Below are positions 34,283-43,624 of a DNA stretch of 64,000 bases, in pieces. A program made the translations under genes and the position numbers. The notes below the pieces were generated by a model. It made no database searches and was not told the DNA's origin. It was given only the letters and a program-made list of their open reading frames with translations. Position 1 is the stretch's first letter, and each line of letters opens with the position of its first letter. The DNA is from Streptomyces sp. SLBN-118 (lineage in GTDB: Bacteria > Actinomycetota > Actinomycetes > Streptomycetales > Streptomycetaceae): the NCBI RefSeq assembly GCF_006715635.1, contig NZ_VFNP01000001.1, positions 3,720,001-3,784,000 on the forward strand, written 5' to 3'.

Positions 34283-36361
34283 TCAGACGCCGATGTCGCA
34301 GCCGTCGTTGCGCCACACGGACACGACCGCCGGGCGGACGATCTTGCCCGGTCCGTCGGGCCAGATGCTCGCGGGCTTCTCGACGGACGCACCGTCGATC
34401 TCACCCGGGTGCTGGACCGCGACGAGCACGCGGCGGTCCTGGACCAGCGGGCCACAGGTCTCGGCACCGGCCGGAACCGTCAGGAACTGCTTGAGTTCAC
34501 CGCGCCGCTCGCCCCTGGTCGCCACGCCGAACAGACCGTCGTGCGAGCCGAGCTGGTTGCCGTCCGTCGAGATCCACAGGTTGCCGTGCGGGTCGAAGGC
34601 GACGTTGTCCGGGCAGGAGATGGGGCTGACCTTGTCCTTCGGGAAGCCCGCGAAGTACGTGGACGGGTCGTTCGGGTCGCCCGCGACCAGGAAGAGACGC
34701 CAGGCGAAGCCGTCGGACGTCGGGTCGTCCCAGTGCTCGGCGAGCTCCAGGATCTGGCCGTGCTTGTTGAGGTTGCGCGGGTTGGCCTCGTCCGCCCCGG
34801 CCTTGCCGGCCTTGCCGCGGTCGGTGTTGTTCGTCAGGACGACGTAGACGCGGCCGGTGCGCGGGCTCGGCTCGATGTCCTCGGGGCGGTCCATCTTGGT
34901 GGCGCCCACCTTGTCGCCGGCGAGGCGGGTGAAGACGAACACCTCCTCGGCGCTCATGCCCGCGACGTGCGAGACATTGCCGTCGGGGCCCGCCGTGGCC
35001 AGCGGGATCCACTGCCCGGAACCGTCGAACTCGCCGTCGCTCGGCAGCTTGCCGGTGCCGTCGATCTCGGCCGCCGGGGAGTCACCGGTCAGCTTGGCGA
35101 CGTACAGCGTGCCCTCGTCGAGAAGCGTCAGGTTGTGCTCACGGGCGGCACGCGTGCTGCCCTTCTTCATCCGCTTGCTCGACACGAACTTGTAGAAGTA
35201 GTCGAAGCGCTCGTCGTCGCCCATGTAGACCACCGGGCGGCCGTCGGCGGTCAGCCGCGGCTGCGCACCCTCGTGCTTGAAGCGGCCGAGCGCGGTGTGC
35301 TTGCGGGGCGTCGAGTCGGGGTTGTAGGGGTCGAGCTCGACGACCCAGCCGAAGCGGTGCGGCTCGTTGGGCTCCTGCGCCACGTCGAAGCGCTTGTCGA
35401 AACGCTCCCACTTGCGCTCGGTGGCGGCGGTGCCGATGCCGTAACGCTTGTCGGTGGCGCTGGAACCGTTGGCGAAGTACTGGTTGAAGTTCTCCTCGCC
35501 GTGGAGCGTGGTGCCCCACGGGGTGGTGCCGCCCGAGCAGTTGTTGAGCGTGCCGAGCACCTTGGTGCCGGTGGGGTCGGCGGACGTCTTCACCAGAGCG
35601 CTGCCCGCGACGGGACCGGTCAGCTTGAACTCGCTCGTCGCCGTCAGACGGCGGTTGAGCTGGTGGCGGGTCACGGCGGTGAGCTTGCCGGTCCGGCGCT
35701 CCCCCTGGACCACGACGACGCCGAGGCCGTGCGCGGCCCAGGCGATCTCGACCTGCTCGCGGGTGGGGTTGGCCGGGTCGTAACCCTTGAACATCAGGAC
35801 TTCGTCCGTGTACTCGTGGTTGGCCACGAGCACCTGGCGGCCGCGCTCACCGGGGAGAGGGAGCAGCGAGAGGAAGTCGTTGTTGTAACCGAACTGGCCG
35901 GCCTGGGCGGCGGCGGTCTGCTTGTCGGCGTCGAAGGCGGGCGCACCCCGGAGGATCGGCTCACCCCAGCGGATGACCACGTTCTGGGAGTAGCCGGCGG
36001 GAACGGTGACCTTGTCGTCCTTGTTGGGCGCGACGGCGGCGAAGCGGAGTCCGCGGGCGCCGGTCCTGCCCAGCGCGTCACCTTGGCGGTCGGCGGCAGG
36101 GAGCTCCGCGGCGGAGGCCTGCTCGCCGCCGGAGCCGACGACGGTCGCGGTGCCGGCGGCAGCGGCGACGGTCACCACGGCGGCGGCGCGCATCATCGAA
36201 CGCCGCGACAGGGCGTCGGCTATGACATCGCCGACGTACTCGTTGTCACTGGTGTTCGGCACCTCGTGGAAACAGGCGTCCCCACAGCGGAAACGGCAGG
36301 TGAGAGCGGAACGTCCGCCCCCGTGGGAATTCGTGTTCAACAGCGGCAGCAGCTTGCGCAC
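34283..36361 (-). CDS. phoX: PhoX-type alkaline phosphatase (DUF839), Tat-exported
   Basis: The GTG at 36361 has GAGGAGG upstream, so a far longer open frame reaching 38140 was rejected. The 692-residue protein has a twin-arginine region SRRSMMRAAAVVTVAAAAG (about 53-71) marking Tat export of a folded metalloenzyme. The PhoX/DUF839 beta-propeller follows: VPAGYSQNVVIRWGEP, FGYNNDFLSLLPLP, VLVANHEYTDEVLMF, GTLNNCSGGTTPWGT, GWVVELDP and CPDNVAFDPHGNLWISTDGN. PhoX enzymes use Ca2+ and Fe3+ to release phosphate from organic esters outside the cell. A PHO box lies about 90 bases upstream of the start. Confidence 0.92.
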   Translation of the reverse strand: MRKLLPLLNTNSHGGGRSALTCRFRCGDACFHEVPNTSDNEYVGDVIADALSRRSMMRAAAVVTVAAAAGTATVVGSGGEQASAAELPAADRQGDALGRTGARGLRFAAVAPNKDDKVTVPAGYSQNVVIRWGEPILRGAPAFDADKQTAAAQAGQFGYNNDFLSLLPLPGERGRQVLVANHEYTDEVLMFKGYDPANPTREQVEIAWAAHGLGVVVVQGERRTGKLTAVTRHQLNRRLTATSEFKLTGPVAGSALVKTSADPTGTKVLGTLNNCSGGTTPWGTTLHGEENFNQYFANGSSATDKRYGIGTAATERKWERFDKRFDVAQEPNEPHRFGWVVELDPYNPDSTPRKHTALGRFKHEGAQPRLTADGRPVVYMGDDERFDYFYKFVSSKRMKKGSTRAAREHNLTLLDEGTLYVAKLTGDSPAAEIDGTGKLPSDGEFDGSGQWIPLATAGPDGNVSHVAGMSAEEVFVFTRLAGDKVGATKMDRPEDIEPSPRTGRVYVVLTNNTDRGKAGKAGADEANPRNLNKHGQILELAEHWDDPTSDGFAWRLFLVAGDPNDPSTYFAGFPKDKVSPISCPDNVAFDPHGNLWISTDGNQLGSHDGLFGVATRGERRGELKQFLTVPAGAETCGPLVQDRRVLVAVQHPGEIDGASVEKPASIWPDGPGKIVRPAVVSVWRNDGCDIGV

Positions 36362-36450
36362 TTCGTCCTCCTCCGGCGCACCCGCGCCGACATGGTGTCG
36401 GAATATGTTCCGCCGCGACGTTAGGGGTGTACGTGTGCAATGCGGCAGCC

Positions 36451-36472
36451 GGGAAGTGAACGCCGAATGAAC
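36451..36472 (-). promoter_or_regulatory. PHO box (PhoP-binding direct repeat)
   Basis: On the minus strand two adjacent 11-base units read GTTCATTCGGC and GTTCACTTCCC, matching the Streptomyces PHO-box layout of GTTCA-type direct repeats with 11-base periodicity. The site lies upstream of phoX in the 279-base gap shared with the divergent VWA gene. Confidence 0.8.
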
Positions 36473-36640
36473 ACGCCCCGGACGAGGCGGGGTTGACATG
36501 TGCGGCAGCTTGGGGGCCGCCCCTGCCGGAGATCGCCACGGGCGGCGGCTAACCTTACGTGTCCGCCGTGGCCAGGATGCGGAGCGTTCCGGCCACATGC
36601 GGACATTCTCCGCACTTAACTCATGCGAAAGGCCTCGCCC

Positions 36641-38212
36641 ATGGGCATTCGGAGCTTGCTGCGCAAGGTGTTCGGACGCGAGCGTTCGGAGCGAGACGAG
36701 TCGACGGCAGCCTCCGTCCCGCCCCAGACCGAGCGCACGGAACCGTCGACCGCGACGGTCCCGTCGCAGTCCCCGGCGGAACGGGCGGCGGCGGACCTGG
36801 TCTCGGCCGCGTTCGACAACCCGAACCCGAAGGTCCCGGCCCAGGCATCCCCGGACCCGGTCACGCCCCGGCCCGTGCCCGCGGCGCGGGTTGAGGAACC
36901 GGTGACCACGGACGCGGAGGCGGTGCCCGCGGAGCCCGAGGCCGCTCCGGCGGAGCCGGTCGCCGAGGCTCAGGACGCTCCGGCCGAAGCTGAGCCGGTC
37001 GCCGAGCCGGAGGCCGCTCCGGCGGAGCCGGTTGCGGCGACCGGGCAGCAGGCCGACGCCGAAGACGTCACCCCTGCCGAGGAGGAAGAGTCCGTCCCCG
37101 CCCCTGCGGCCGAGACCGCTCCGGCGGAGCCCGAGGTCGAAGCCGCTCCGGCGGAGCCGGTTGCGATCAGCGAGCCGGTCGATGCGGCCGATGGGGCCAC
37201 CGAGCCCGAGGCGGACGCCGAGCCCGAGGCGGACGCCGAGCCCGAGCCGGTCGCCGAGCCCGAGCCGGTCGCTGCGACGGCTGTGGCCGACGCCGAGGTC
37301 GCTCCTGCCGAGCCGGTTGCGGATACCCAGCCTCAGGCCGACGCCGAGGTCGCGGCCTCGGCCTCGGGCGAGAGCGACGAGCCCGTCGCCGTCGACGCGA
37401 CCGAGTTCGCCCCGGCGGAGCAGGACGTTGAAGCCGCCCCGGCGGAGCCGGTTGCCCTCACGGAGCCCGTCGCCGCGACCGAAAAGGCCACCGAGCCCGA
37501 GCCGGTCGCCGCGACCGAACCAGCGGCCGAGCCCGCCACCCCGTCGGCCGCCAAGGCCTCCGCGCACACCCTCGCCCAGGTCAGGGCCCGTGCACCTCAT
37601 CTCGTCGACCACTACAAGGCCGCCGGCGCCGCCCTCAAGAAGCAGCAGCTCACCGGGGTTCGCGCACGGGTGTACCTCGTGCTCGACCGGTCGGGGTCCA
37701 TGCGGCCGTTCTACAAGGACGGTTCCGCCCAGCACCTCGGCGAGCAGGCCCTCGCCCTCGCCGCGCATCTCGACGAGAGCGCGTCCGTCAACGTCGTCTT
37801 CTTCTCCACCGAGATCGACGGCACCGGCGAGCTGACCCTCGCCGAGCACCAGGGCCGCGTGGACGAGCTCCACAACTCCCTCGGCCGGATGGGTCGTACG
37901 AACTACCACCTTGCCGTCGAGGAGGTCCTCGCCCTGCACGCCAAGTCGGGCTCGGCACTGCCCGCGCTGGTGATCTTCCAGACCGACGGCGCGCCGGAGT
38001 CGAAGACCGCGGCCACGGCCGCGCTGTCGGAGGCTGCCGACAAGCCCGTCTTCTGGCAGTTCGTCGCGTTCGGCGAGCACGACGCGAAGGCCTTCGACTA
38101 CCTCCGCAAGCTGACGGCCGACAACGCCGGGTTCTTCCACGCAGGGCCGGCGCCCCGCGAACTCGCGGATGCGGACCTGTTCAGCGGCGTTCTGGAGGCC
38201 TGGCGCCCCTAG
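36641..38212 (+). CDS. VWA-domain protein with acidic Ala-Pro-Glu repeat region
   Basis: The ATG at 36641 gives 523 residues beginning [20 protein letters not shown]. Residues about 20-305 are a low-complexity A/P/E/V region with repeated AAPAEPVA and [10 protein letters not shown] units. The C-terminal 215 residues form a von Willebrand A domain: [11 protein letters not shown] gives the MIDAS DxSxS, followed by [12 protein letters not shown] and [11 protein letters not shown]. The same VWA type occurs in tellurite-resistance (TerY-like) and other actinobacterial proteins. No signal peptide is seen, so it is probably cytoplasmic and binds a partner through its metal site. It is divergent from phoX. 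Confidence 0.85.
   Translation: MGIRSLLRKVFGRERSERDESTAASVPPQTERTEPSTATVPSQSPAERAAADLVSAAFDNPNPKVPAQASPDPVTPRPVPAARVEEPVTTDAEAVPAEPEAAPAEPVAEAQDAPAEAEPVAEPEAAPAEPVAATGQQADAEDVTPAEEEESVPAPAAETAPAEPEVEAAPAEPVAISEPVDAADGATEPEADAEPEADAEPEPVAEPEPVAATAVADAEVAPAEPVADTQPQADAEVAASASGESDEPVAVDATEFAPAEQDVEAAPAEPVALTEPVAATEKATEPEPVAATEPAAEPATPSAAKASAHTLAQVRARAPHLVDHYKAAGAALKKQQLTGVRARVYLVLDRSGSMRPFYKDGSAQHLGEQALALAAHLDESASVNVVFFSTEIDGTGELTLAEHQGRVDELHNSLGRMGRTNYHLAVEEVLALHAKSGSALPALVIFQTDGAPESKTAATAALSEAADKPVFWQFVAFGEHDAKAFDYLRKLTADNAGFFHAGPAPRELADADLFSGVLEAWRP
36925..37545 (+). repeat. in-frame repeats in the VWA gene linker
   Basis: GCGGAGCCGGTTGC-type units and a tandem GAGGCGGACGCCGAGCCC pair at about 37208-37240 recur in frame. 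They encode AAPAEPVA and EPEADA motifs. The repeats could expand or contract by slippage without breaking the frame. Confidence 0.75.
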
Positions 38213-39033
38213 CGGACGCCACCGGCAGAGCCACGGTGACGGCGAGCCCGCCGGCAGGGCCGGGTTCCGCCGTCACCGCGCCGCCGTGGGCCTCGGCGAT
38301 CGAGCGGACGATCGACAGGCCGACCCCCGCCCCCTGCCCCATCCGGTCCCGCCCCTTGCCCCGCCTGAAGGGCTCGAACAACGCCGGGATGTCCGCCGCC
38401 TCCACCACCGGCCCCGTGTTCGTCACCGTCAGCAGCCCCGACTCGACTCCGATGTCGACCGTCCCGTCCGGCACGTTGTACGCCACCGCGTTGGCCACCA
38501 GGTTCCCGACCAGCTGAGCCAGCAGCAGCCGGTTTCCGCGCACCATGCCGCCGGACCCGGTCACCGCCGCCTTCACCTCGTGGCGCGCCGCCTCCTCCGC
38601 CACGACCTCTCCCAGGTCGACGTCCTCCCGCTCGGCCAGCCCCCGCTCGCTCCGGGCGAGGACGAGCAGACCCTGGATGAGCCGCTCGCTGCGCCGGTTG
38701 GTGTCGAGCAACACCCGCTTCACAGCGGCCAGTTCGTCCGGCGAACAGTCCGCGTCCAGCCCCACCTGGATCGCCGTACGCTGCGTCGCCAGCGGCGTAC
38801 GCAACTCGTGCGAGGCGTTCGCTATGAACCGCCGCTGGCTGTCGAAGGCCTTCTCAAGCCGCGCCAGCAGCGCGTCCAGCGTGTCGCCGAGCTCCTTCAG
38901 CTCGTCGTCGGGACCGCTCGCCGCGATCCTCTCGTGCAGCGTCCGCTCCGACAGCCGTCGTGCCTTCGCCGTCATGGCGTGTACGGGTCGCAGCACCCGC
39001 CCCGCCGTCCACCAGCCCACCGCGACCGCGCAT
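38181..39033 (-). pseudogene. sensor histidine kinase, N-terminus lost by deletion
   Basis: The surviving frame starts inside the protein with VGWWTAGRVLRPVHAMTAKA (end of TM2 plus HAMP). It continues with HisKA SQRRFIANASHELRTPLATQ (phospho-acceptor His), N box LLLAQLVGNLVANAVAYN, and G boxes including GVGLSIVRSIAEAHGG. The extracytoplasmic sensor, both membrane helices' upstream parts and the start codon are absent. At its 5' end the sequence fuses directly to the truncated response regulator. The 3' end overlaps the convergent VWA gene by 32 bases. Kinase core motifs are intact, but no normal translation start remains. Confidence 0.82.
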
Positions 39034-39558
39034 CCGTGTGCGCGTCCCAGGCCCGCTCCAGCAGCTCCTCGGCCGAGACCGTCGCCCCGTCCGCCTCCAG
39101 CAGCAGTTGCAGGACGGATTGCGCCCGTCCCGCTCGGCCGTCCGCCGCACCGTGTCGACCCGCACCCCGTGCCGCTCCAGCAGCGGCGGCACCGGCCTGG
39201 CGCTGCGCCGCCGCAGCGCCCGTACCCGGGAGACCAGCTCGGGGAACTCGAAGGGCTTGCCCAGATAGTCGTCCGCGCCCAGATCGAGGCCCTCGACCCG
39301 GTCCTGAATGGACGAGGAGGCGGTCAGCATCAGGATCCGGGTGCGGGACGCGGAGGCGACCAGCCGGCGCGCCACCTCGTCGCCGTGGACGCGCGGCAGA
39401 TCGCGGTCGAGGACGACGACGTCGTAGTCGTGCAGCCCGAGGCAATCGAGCGCCGCGTTCCCGCTGTGGACGGTGTCGACGGCGAATCCGGCCCGCCGCA
39501 GCCCGGTGGCCACCAGCCCGGCCAGGACTTCCTCGTCCTCGGCGACCAGTACCCGCAT
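39034..39558 (-). pseudogene. OmpR-type response regulator, effector domain broken
   Basis: The ATG at 39558 starts an intact receiver (MRVLVAEDEEVLAGLVATGL, VVLDRDLPRVHGDEVA with the phospho-acceptor Asp, MLTASSS, GADDYLGKPFEF). After VDTVRRTAERDGR the frame is lost near 39123, where about eight codons are missing. The winged-helix fragment VLQLLLEADGATVSAEELLE then AWDAHTDA continues in another frame and stops abruptly at the kinase junction near 39030. A normal regulator would have about 60 more residues. The receiver could still be made as a truncated protein of about 120 residues plus a nonsense tail. Confidence 0.82.
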
Positions 39559-39731
39559 CGTGTCGTCCCCCAGCTCCCCCGGATCCTCTGGCTCCCCCGG
39601 CTCCCCTTGCACTCTGTGCACCGCCCCCGTCGCAGGATGCGCCCCTTCCTAGAGGAGAGGATGTTTCGCAGACCTCTCCGCGCCGATTATCGAGGTGAGT
39701 GGACCTTCTGCGGGCCGTTAGGATTTCGACC

Positions 39732-41348
39732 ATGGCGGCCACTGGATCCGAGAAGCAGGGGGCGAAGGCGTATTACGTCTCGACCCCCATCTACTACGTC
39801 AACGACGCTCCTCACCTGGGCCACGCCTACACGACCGTCGCAGGCGACGTGCTCACACGCTGGCACCGTCAGCGTGGCGAGAAGGTGTGGTACCTCACCG
39901 GCACGGACGAGCACGGTCAGAAGATCATGCGCACTGCCGAAGCGAACAACGTCACGCCCCAGGAGTGGTGCGACAAGCTCGTCGAGGAGGCGTGGAAGCC
40001 CCTCTGGGAGCATCTGAACATCGCGAACGACGACTTCATCCGTACGACGGAGAAGCGGCACACGGACCGTGTGCAGGAGTTCGTGCAGGACCTGTACGAC
40101 AAGGGCGAAATCTACAAGGGCGGGTACGAAGGCCCGTACTGCGTGGGCTGCGAGGAGTACAAACTCCCCGGTGACCTGCTGGACGGCGAGGGTGAGTTCG
40201 CCGGGCAGAAGCTCTGCCCGATCCACAAGAAGCCGGTGGAGATCCTCAAGGAGGAGAACTACTTCTTCAAGCTCAGCGAGTACGGGCCGAAGCTGCTGGA
40301 GTTCTACGAGGCCAACCCCGGCTTCATCCAGCCCGAGTCCGCCCGCAACGAGGTCGTGAACTTCGTCAAGCAGGGCCTGCAGGACCTGTCGATCTCGCGC
40401 TCGACCTTCGACTGGGGCGTCCCGGTGCCGTGGGACGAGAAGCATGTGATCTACGTGTGGATCGACGCGCTGCTGAACTACGCGACGGCCGTCGGCTACA
40501 ACGAGAACCCGGCGAAGTTCGCGGAGACCTTCCCGGCCGACGTCCACCTGGTCGGCAAGGACATCCTGCGCTTCCACGCCATCATCTGGCCCGCGATGCT
40601 GATGGCGAACGGCCTGCCGGTGCCCGGCAAGGTGGCGGCCAACGGCTGGCTGATGGTCGGCGGCGAGAAGATGTCGAAGTCCAACCTCACGGGCATCAAG
40701 CCGCAGGACCTGACCTCGCACTTCGGCGTCGACGCGTACCGCTGGTACTTCCTGCGCGCGATCGCGTTCGGCCAGGACGGCTCGTTCTCCTGGGAGGACT
40801 TCTCCGCCCGGTACACCAGCGAGCTCGCCAACGACTACGGCAACCTCGCCTCCCGTGTCGCGGCGATGGTCGGCAAGTACTTCGGCGGCGCGCTGCCGGA
40901 GTCGACAGCGCCCGGCGAGGCGGAGAAGACGGTCCAGGAGGGCCTGGCCAGGACGGTCGCCGAGGCCGACCGGAAGATCGGCGAGGAGCTGGACTTCCAG
41001 GGCGGCATCCTCGCGGTCTTCGACTTCGTGAAGCAGGTCAACGGCTACATCACGGAGCAGGAGCCGTGGAAGGTCGCCAAGGACGAGTCGCCGGAGGGCC
41101 GGGCCCGTCTCGCGACGATCCTGTACACGGCGGCGGAGTCCCTGCGGGCCGTCGCGGTGCTGCTCAACCCGGTCATGCCCGAGACCTCGCAGGCCCTGTG
41201 GGACTCGCTGGGCGCCGAGCACTCGCTGGGTGCCCTCGCGCAGCAGCGGGTCCAGCACGCGGGCGAGTGGGGCAGGCTCCCGGCCGGCGCCACGGTGACC
41301 AAGGGCGCGGTTCTGTTCCCGCGCCTGGAGGACCCGAAGAAGGACTAG
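39732..41348 (+). CDS. metG: methionyl-tRNA synthetase
   Basis: This 538-residue cytoplasmic class I synthetase starts at ATG 39732. It has the HIGH-like motif NDAPHLGHAYTT (about 20-31), a connective peptide with CVGCEEYKLPGDLL and KLCPIHKKP, and the KMSKS loop GGEKMSKSNLTG (about 311-322), then the helical anticodon domain. It charges tRNA-Met and is essential. The stop TAG lies in CTAG, which is the duplicated target of the IS481 element, so the coding sequence is complete. Its probable terminator is now about 2.4 kb away, beyond the insertion. Confidence 0.96.
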   Translation: MAATGSEKQGAKAYYVSTPIYYVNDAPHLGHAYTTVAGDVLTRWHRQRGEKVWYLTGTDEHGQKIMRTAEANNVTPQEWCDKLVEEAWKPLWEHLNIANDDFIRTTEKRHTDRVQEFVQDLYDKGEIYKGGYEGPYCVGCEEYKLPGDLLDGEGEFAGQKLCPIHKKPVEILKEENYFFKLSEYGPKLLEFYEANPGFIQPESARNEVVNFVKQGLQDLSISRSTFDWGVPVPWDEKHVIYVWIDALLNYATAVGYNENPAKFAETFPADVHLVGKDILRFHAIIWPAMLMANGLPVPGKVAANGWLMVGGEKMSKSNLTGIKPQDLTSHFGVDAYRWYFLRAIAFGQDGSFSWEDFSARYTSELANDYGNLASRVAAMVGKYFGGALPESTAPGEAEKTVQEGLARTVAEADRKIGEELDFQGGILAVFDFVKQVNGYITEQEPWKVAKDESPEGRARLATILYTAAESLRAVAVLLNPVMPETSQALWDSLGAEHSLGALAQQRVQHAGEWGRLPAGATVTKGAVLFPRLEDPKKD

Positions 41349-42290
41349 GTGTACTGACCCGTGAGGTTGGGGACGCGGCTGGCGGGTGGCTGGCCCTTGA
41401 GCGCGGTGTGTCCGCGGTGGTGATTGTAGGTGTGCAGCCAGACGGGGTATGCCTCGCGTCGCTCGGTCTCGGTCCGGTAGGGCTGTGCGTAGGCCCACTC
41501 GTCCAGGAGGGTGCGGTTGAACCTCTCCACCTTCCCGTTGGTCTGGGGCCGGTAGGGGCGGGTCCGCTTGTGTGAAATGCCTTGCTGTGCAAGGGAGTTG
41601 CGCCACAGGTGTGACTTGTAGCAGGAGCCGTTGTCGGTCAGGACCGCTGGACGGTGATACCGCATGACGTGAAGTAGGCGTGCGCGCGCTGCCAGAACCC
41701 CACGGCGGTTTCCTTCTTCTCGTCGGCGAGGATTTCGCTGTAGGCGAGGCGGGAGTGGTCGTCGACGGCGTTGTGGAGGTAGCTGTAGCCGGCGCCGGAG
41801 CGGGTCTTGCGGCCTGCCTGGCGTCCGAGGGTCTTGTGGCCGCCGCCGTCGGGGATGTTGCCGAGCTTCTTGATGTCGACATGCACCAGCTCGCCGGGCC
41901 GGTCGCGTTCGTAGCGGCGTATCGCCCGCCCGGTGGCACGGTCCAGGTGGGTCAGGCGGGCGAGGCGGTAGCGGGTCAGGACCCGGTGGACGGTCGCCGG
42001 GTTCAGTCCGAGGAGGTAGGTGATGCGGGCCGGTCCCCACCGGCGCAGGAGGCGGACCTTGATGATCCTGCGTTCGGTGCGGGTCGGTGTCCGGCGTGGG
42101 CTGTGGTGCGGGCGTGAGGACCGGTCGGCCATCCCTGCCTCACCGAGCTCGCGGTAACGGCCGGCCCACCGCTGCGCTGTCGTCGGCGAGACCTGGAAGC
42201 GTTCGGCGGCCCTGCGCAGGGTCCAGCCGTCATCGACCACACAGAGGGCCAGACGCAGCCGGCCGGTCTCGGATGCTCCTATGGTTGTCA
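41345..42290 (-). pseudogene. IS481-family transposase, split by IS110 and frameshifted
   Basis: The main part begins in the IS110 junction at about residue 10 (GASETGRLRLALCVVDDGWT) and runs through a helix-turn-helix and the rve-type DDE domain (ELVHVDIKKLGNIPDGGGHK, YLHNAVDDHSRLAYSEIL). A one-base deletion near 41638-41650 shifts the frame before VLTDNGSCYKSHLWR and RPYRPQTNGKVERFNRTLLD. The first codons (MPHRNAPLT) lie at 43598-43624, beyond the IS110 insertion. The C-terminal VPNLTGQYT is followed by a TAG supplied by the duplicated CTAG target. It is doubly inactivated. Confidence 0.88.
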
Positions 42291-43373
42291 AGCCGCAGGA
42301 GCGAGGTCGGTTTGAGCGATTCGTTCCGTTGGTGTGCTGGTCAGTGCGCGGTAGACCTCTCGGGCAACGAATCGCTTGAGGCAGCGCATGATGTCCTTCT
42401 TGTTCAGCCCTTCCTTGGTGCGGCGTGCGACGTAGGCGCGGGTGCGTTCGTCGAACCGCATGCGGGTGAGCACGATGGTGTGCAGGGCGTTGTTCGCGGC
42501 CCGGTCGCCGCCGCGGTTGAGGCGGTGGCGGTGGGTGCGGCCGGAGGAGGCCGGGATCGGCGCGACGCCGGCCAGGTGCGCGAACGCGCCCTCGGACCGC
42601 ATCCGTTCTGGGTTGTCCCCGGCCGTGGCCAGCAGTTGGCCGGCGGTCTCGGGACCGACGCCGAACAGCTCCAGCAGCGCGGGGGCGGCCTGCTTGACCA
42701 GTGGACCAATCTCCGCGTCCAGCTCAGTGATCTCCTCGTCCAGGGCCTGGTGACGGCGGGCGAGCCGCCGCAGCGCGGCTCGGGTCGCCGCCAGCGGGCG
42801 GGACAGGTCATCGCCGGGCCGCAGCCGGGCCAAAGTCCGTATCAGCGCGGCCCGGTCCAAGCCCGCGACCTGCTCGCGCAGCATCGCGGGTGCCGAGACC
42901 AGCAGGCCGCGGATCTGGTTCATCGCCTGCGTGCGGGCCTTGACAGCGCTGCGGCGGGCGATCCGCAGCACCCGCACCGCCTCGACCACCCCGTCCCGGC
43001 TCTTGGGGGTGCCGGTGGCCCTGCCGGAGAGCACCGCCGTCGCGGCGGCATAGGCGTCGATCGGATCGGACTTGCCTTTCAACCGACGCGTCTTGCGGTC
43101 CGGTCGGTCCACGTCGACGACGGTGACACTCGCCGCGGTGAGTACCCGGGCGAGCTCGGCGCCGTAGGCACCGGTCCCCTCCACCCCCACTGCGGTCAGC
43201 GTGCCGTGCGAGCGCATCCAGTGCAACAGGTCCCTGTAGCCGGGAATGGTCGCCTGGAACTCCCGGTCGGCCAGGTGCCGGCCGATGGAATCGATCACGG
43301 CGGCGTGGTGGGTCAGGCCGTGGGTGTCGACTCCGCCGGTGATCTGCGGCGCGTCATGCGTCATGCTGGTCAT
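42288..43373 (-). CDS. IS110-family DEDD recombinase
   Basis: This 361-residue protein has the RuvC-like N-terminal DEDD domain (ITGGVDTHGLTHHAAVID; VGVEGTGAYGAELARVL; RLKGKSDPIDAYAAATAVL) and the C-terminal Transposase_20 region (LLELFGVGPETAGQLLATAG; FAHLAGVAPIPASSGRTHRH; RGGDRAANNALHTIV) with its catalytic Ser region. It appears intact. The ATG at 43373 was chosen; an in-frame extension to 43520 would enter the non-coding leader. IS110 recombinases work with a structured bridge RNA and leave little or no target duplication. Confidence 0.9.
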   Translation of the reverse strand: MTSMTHDAPQITGGVDTHGLTHHAAVIDSIGRHLADREFQATIPGYRDLLHWMRSHGTLTAVGVEGTGAYGAELARVLTAASVTVVDVDRPDRKTRRLKGKSDPIDAYAAATAVLSGRATGTPKSRDGVVEAVRVLRIARRSAVKARTQAMNQIRGLLVSAPAMLREQVAGLDRAALIRTLARLRPGDDLSRPLAATRAALRRLARRHQALDEEITELDAEIGPLVKQAAPALLELFGVGPETAGQLLATAGDNPERMRSEGAFAHLAGVAPIPASSGRTHRHRLNRGGDRAANNALHTIVLTRMRFDERTRAYVARRTKEGLNKKDIMRCLKRFVAREVYRALTSTPTERIAQTDLAPAA

Positions 43374-43602
43374 GCCCGTCCTTGTGAGTCCGTTCCAGGG
43401 GCGGCACGCGCCGGTCGGACGGGTGGACAAGACAGTGACGGGGCTTCTGGACCAAGCTCCTATGAAGTCACAAACGCCCGTCCGGCCGCGTGCGTGGCAA
43501 CACCCCAGGCGGGCCGACAAATCCGAAGCAGGACAGTCGAGACGTCAGTCAGGGGTCGGGTCAGACCCACCAGCGGCGTCACCGCGAACATCATCACTGT
43601 CA
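42291..43602 (-). mobile_element. IS110-family element nested inside the IS481 transposase gene
   Basis: The IS481 reading frame is continuous if this segment is removed: MPHRNAPLT (43598-43624) joins ACC ATA GGA GCA (42274-42285). TGTCA occurs at both edges (42286-42290 and 43598-43602), so the exact boundary can slide within five bases. The element is about 1.31 kb with a roughly 225-base leader before the recombinase and almost no sequence after its stop. Confidence 0.8.
43374..43602 (-). ncRNA. candidate IS110 bridge RNA leader
   Basis: The non-coding leader between the element edge and the recombinase start occupies the position where IS110/IS621 bridge RNAs are encoded. ACCCCTGAC (reverse complement of 43548-43556) equals the left target flank at 43599-43607. 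GTCACTGTC (minus strand, 43431-43439) is complementary over eight bases to the element's left end GACAGTGA. CATAGGAGC (minus, 43456-43464) equals the right target flank at 42275-42283. Boundaries and folding are not established. Confidence 0.5.
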
Positions 43603-43624
43603 GGGGTGCATTACGGTGGGGCAT
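43598..43624 (-). pseudogene. first codons of the IS481 transposase, cut off by IS110
   Basis: ATG 43624 encodes MPHRNAPLT, the standard start of this Streptomyces IS481 transposase group, and is interrupted by the IS110 edge. Inverted arms TGAGGGCCTTC (43624-43634) and GAAGGCCCTCA (43674-43684) place the start region in a potential hairpin of the leader transcript. Confidence 0.8.

Noticed and set aside
36362..38140. Open frame extending the phoX protein to 1285 residues, with Gly/Arg/Leu repeats
   Set aside because: It is the reverse shadow of the VWA gene's repeat region; phoX has its own strong ribosome site at GTG 36361 and a Tat signal just after it.
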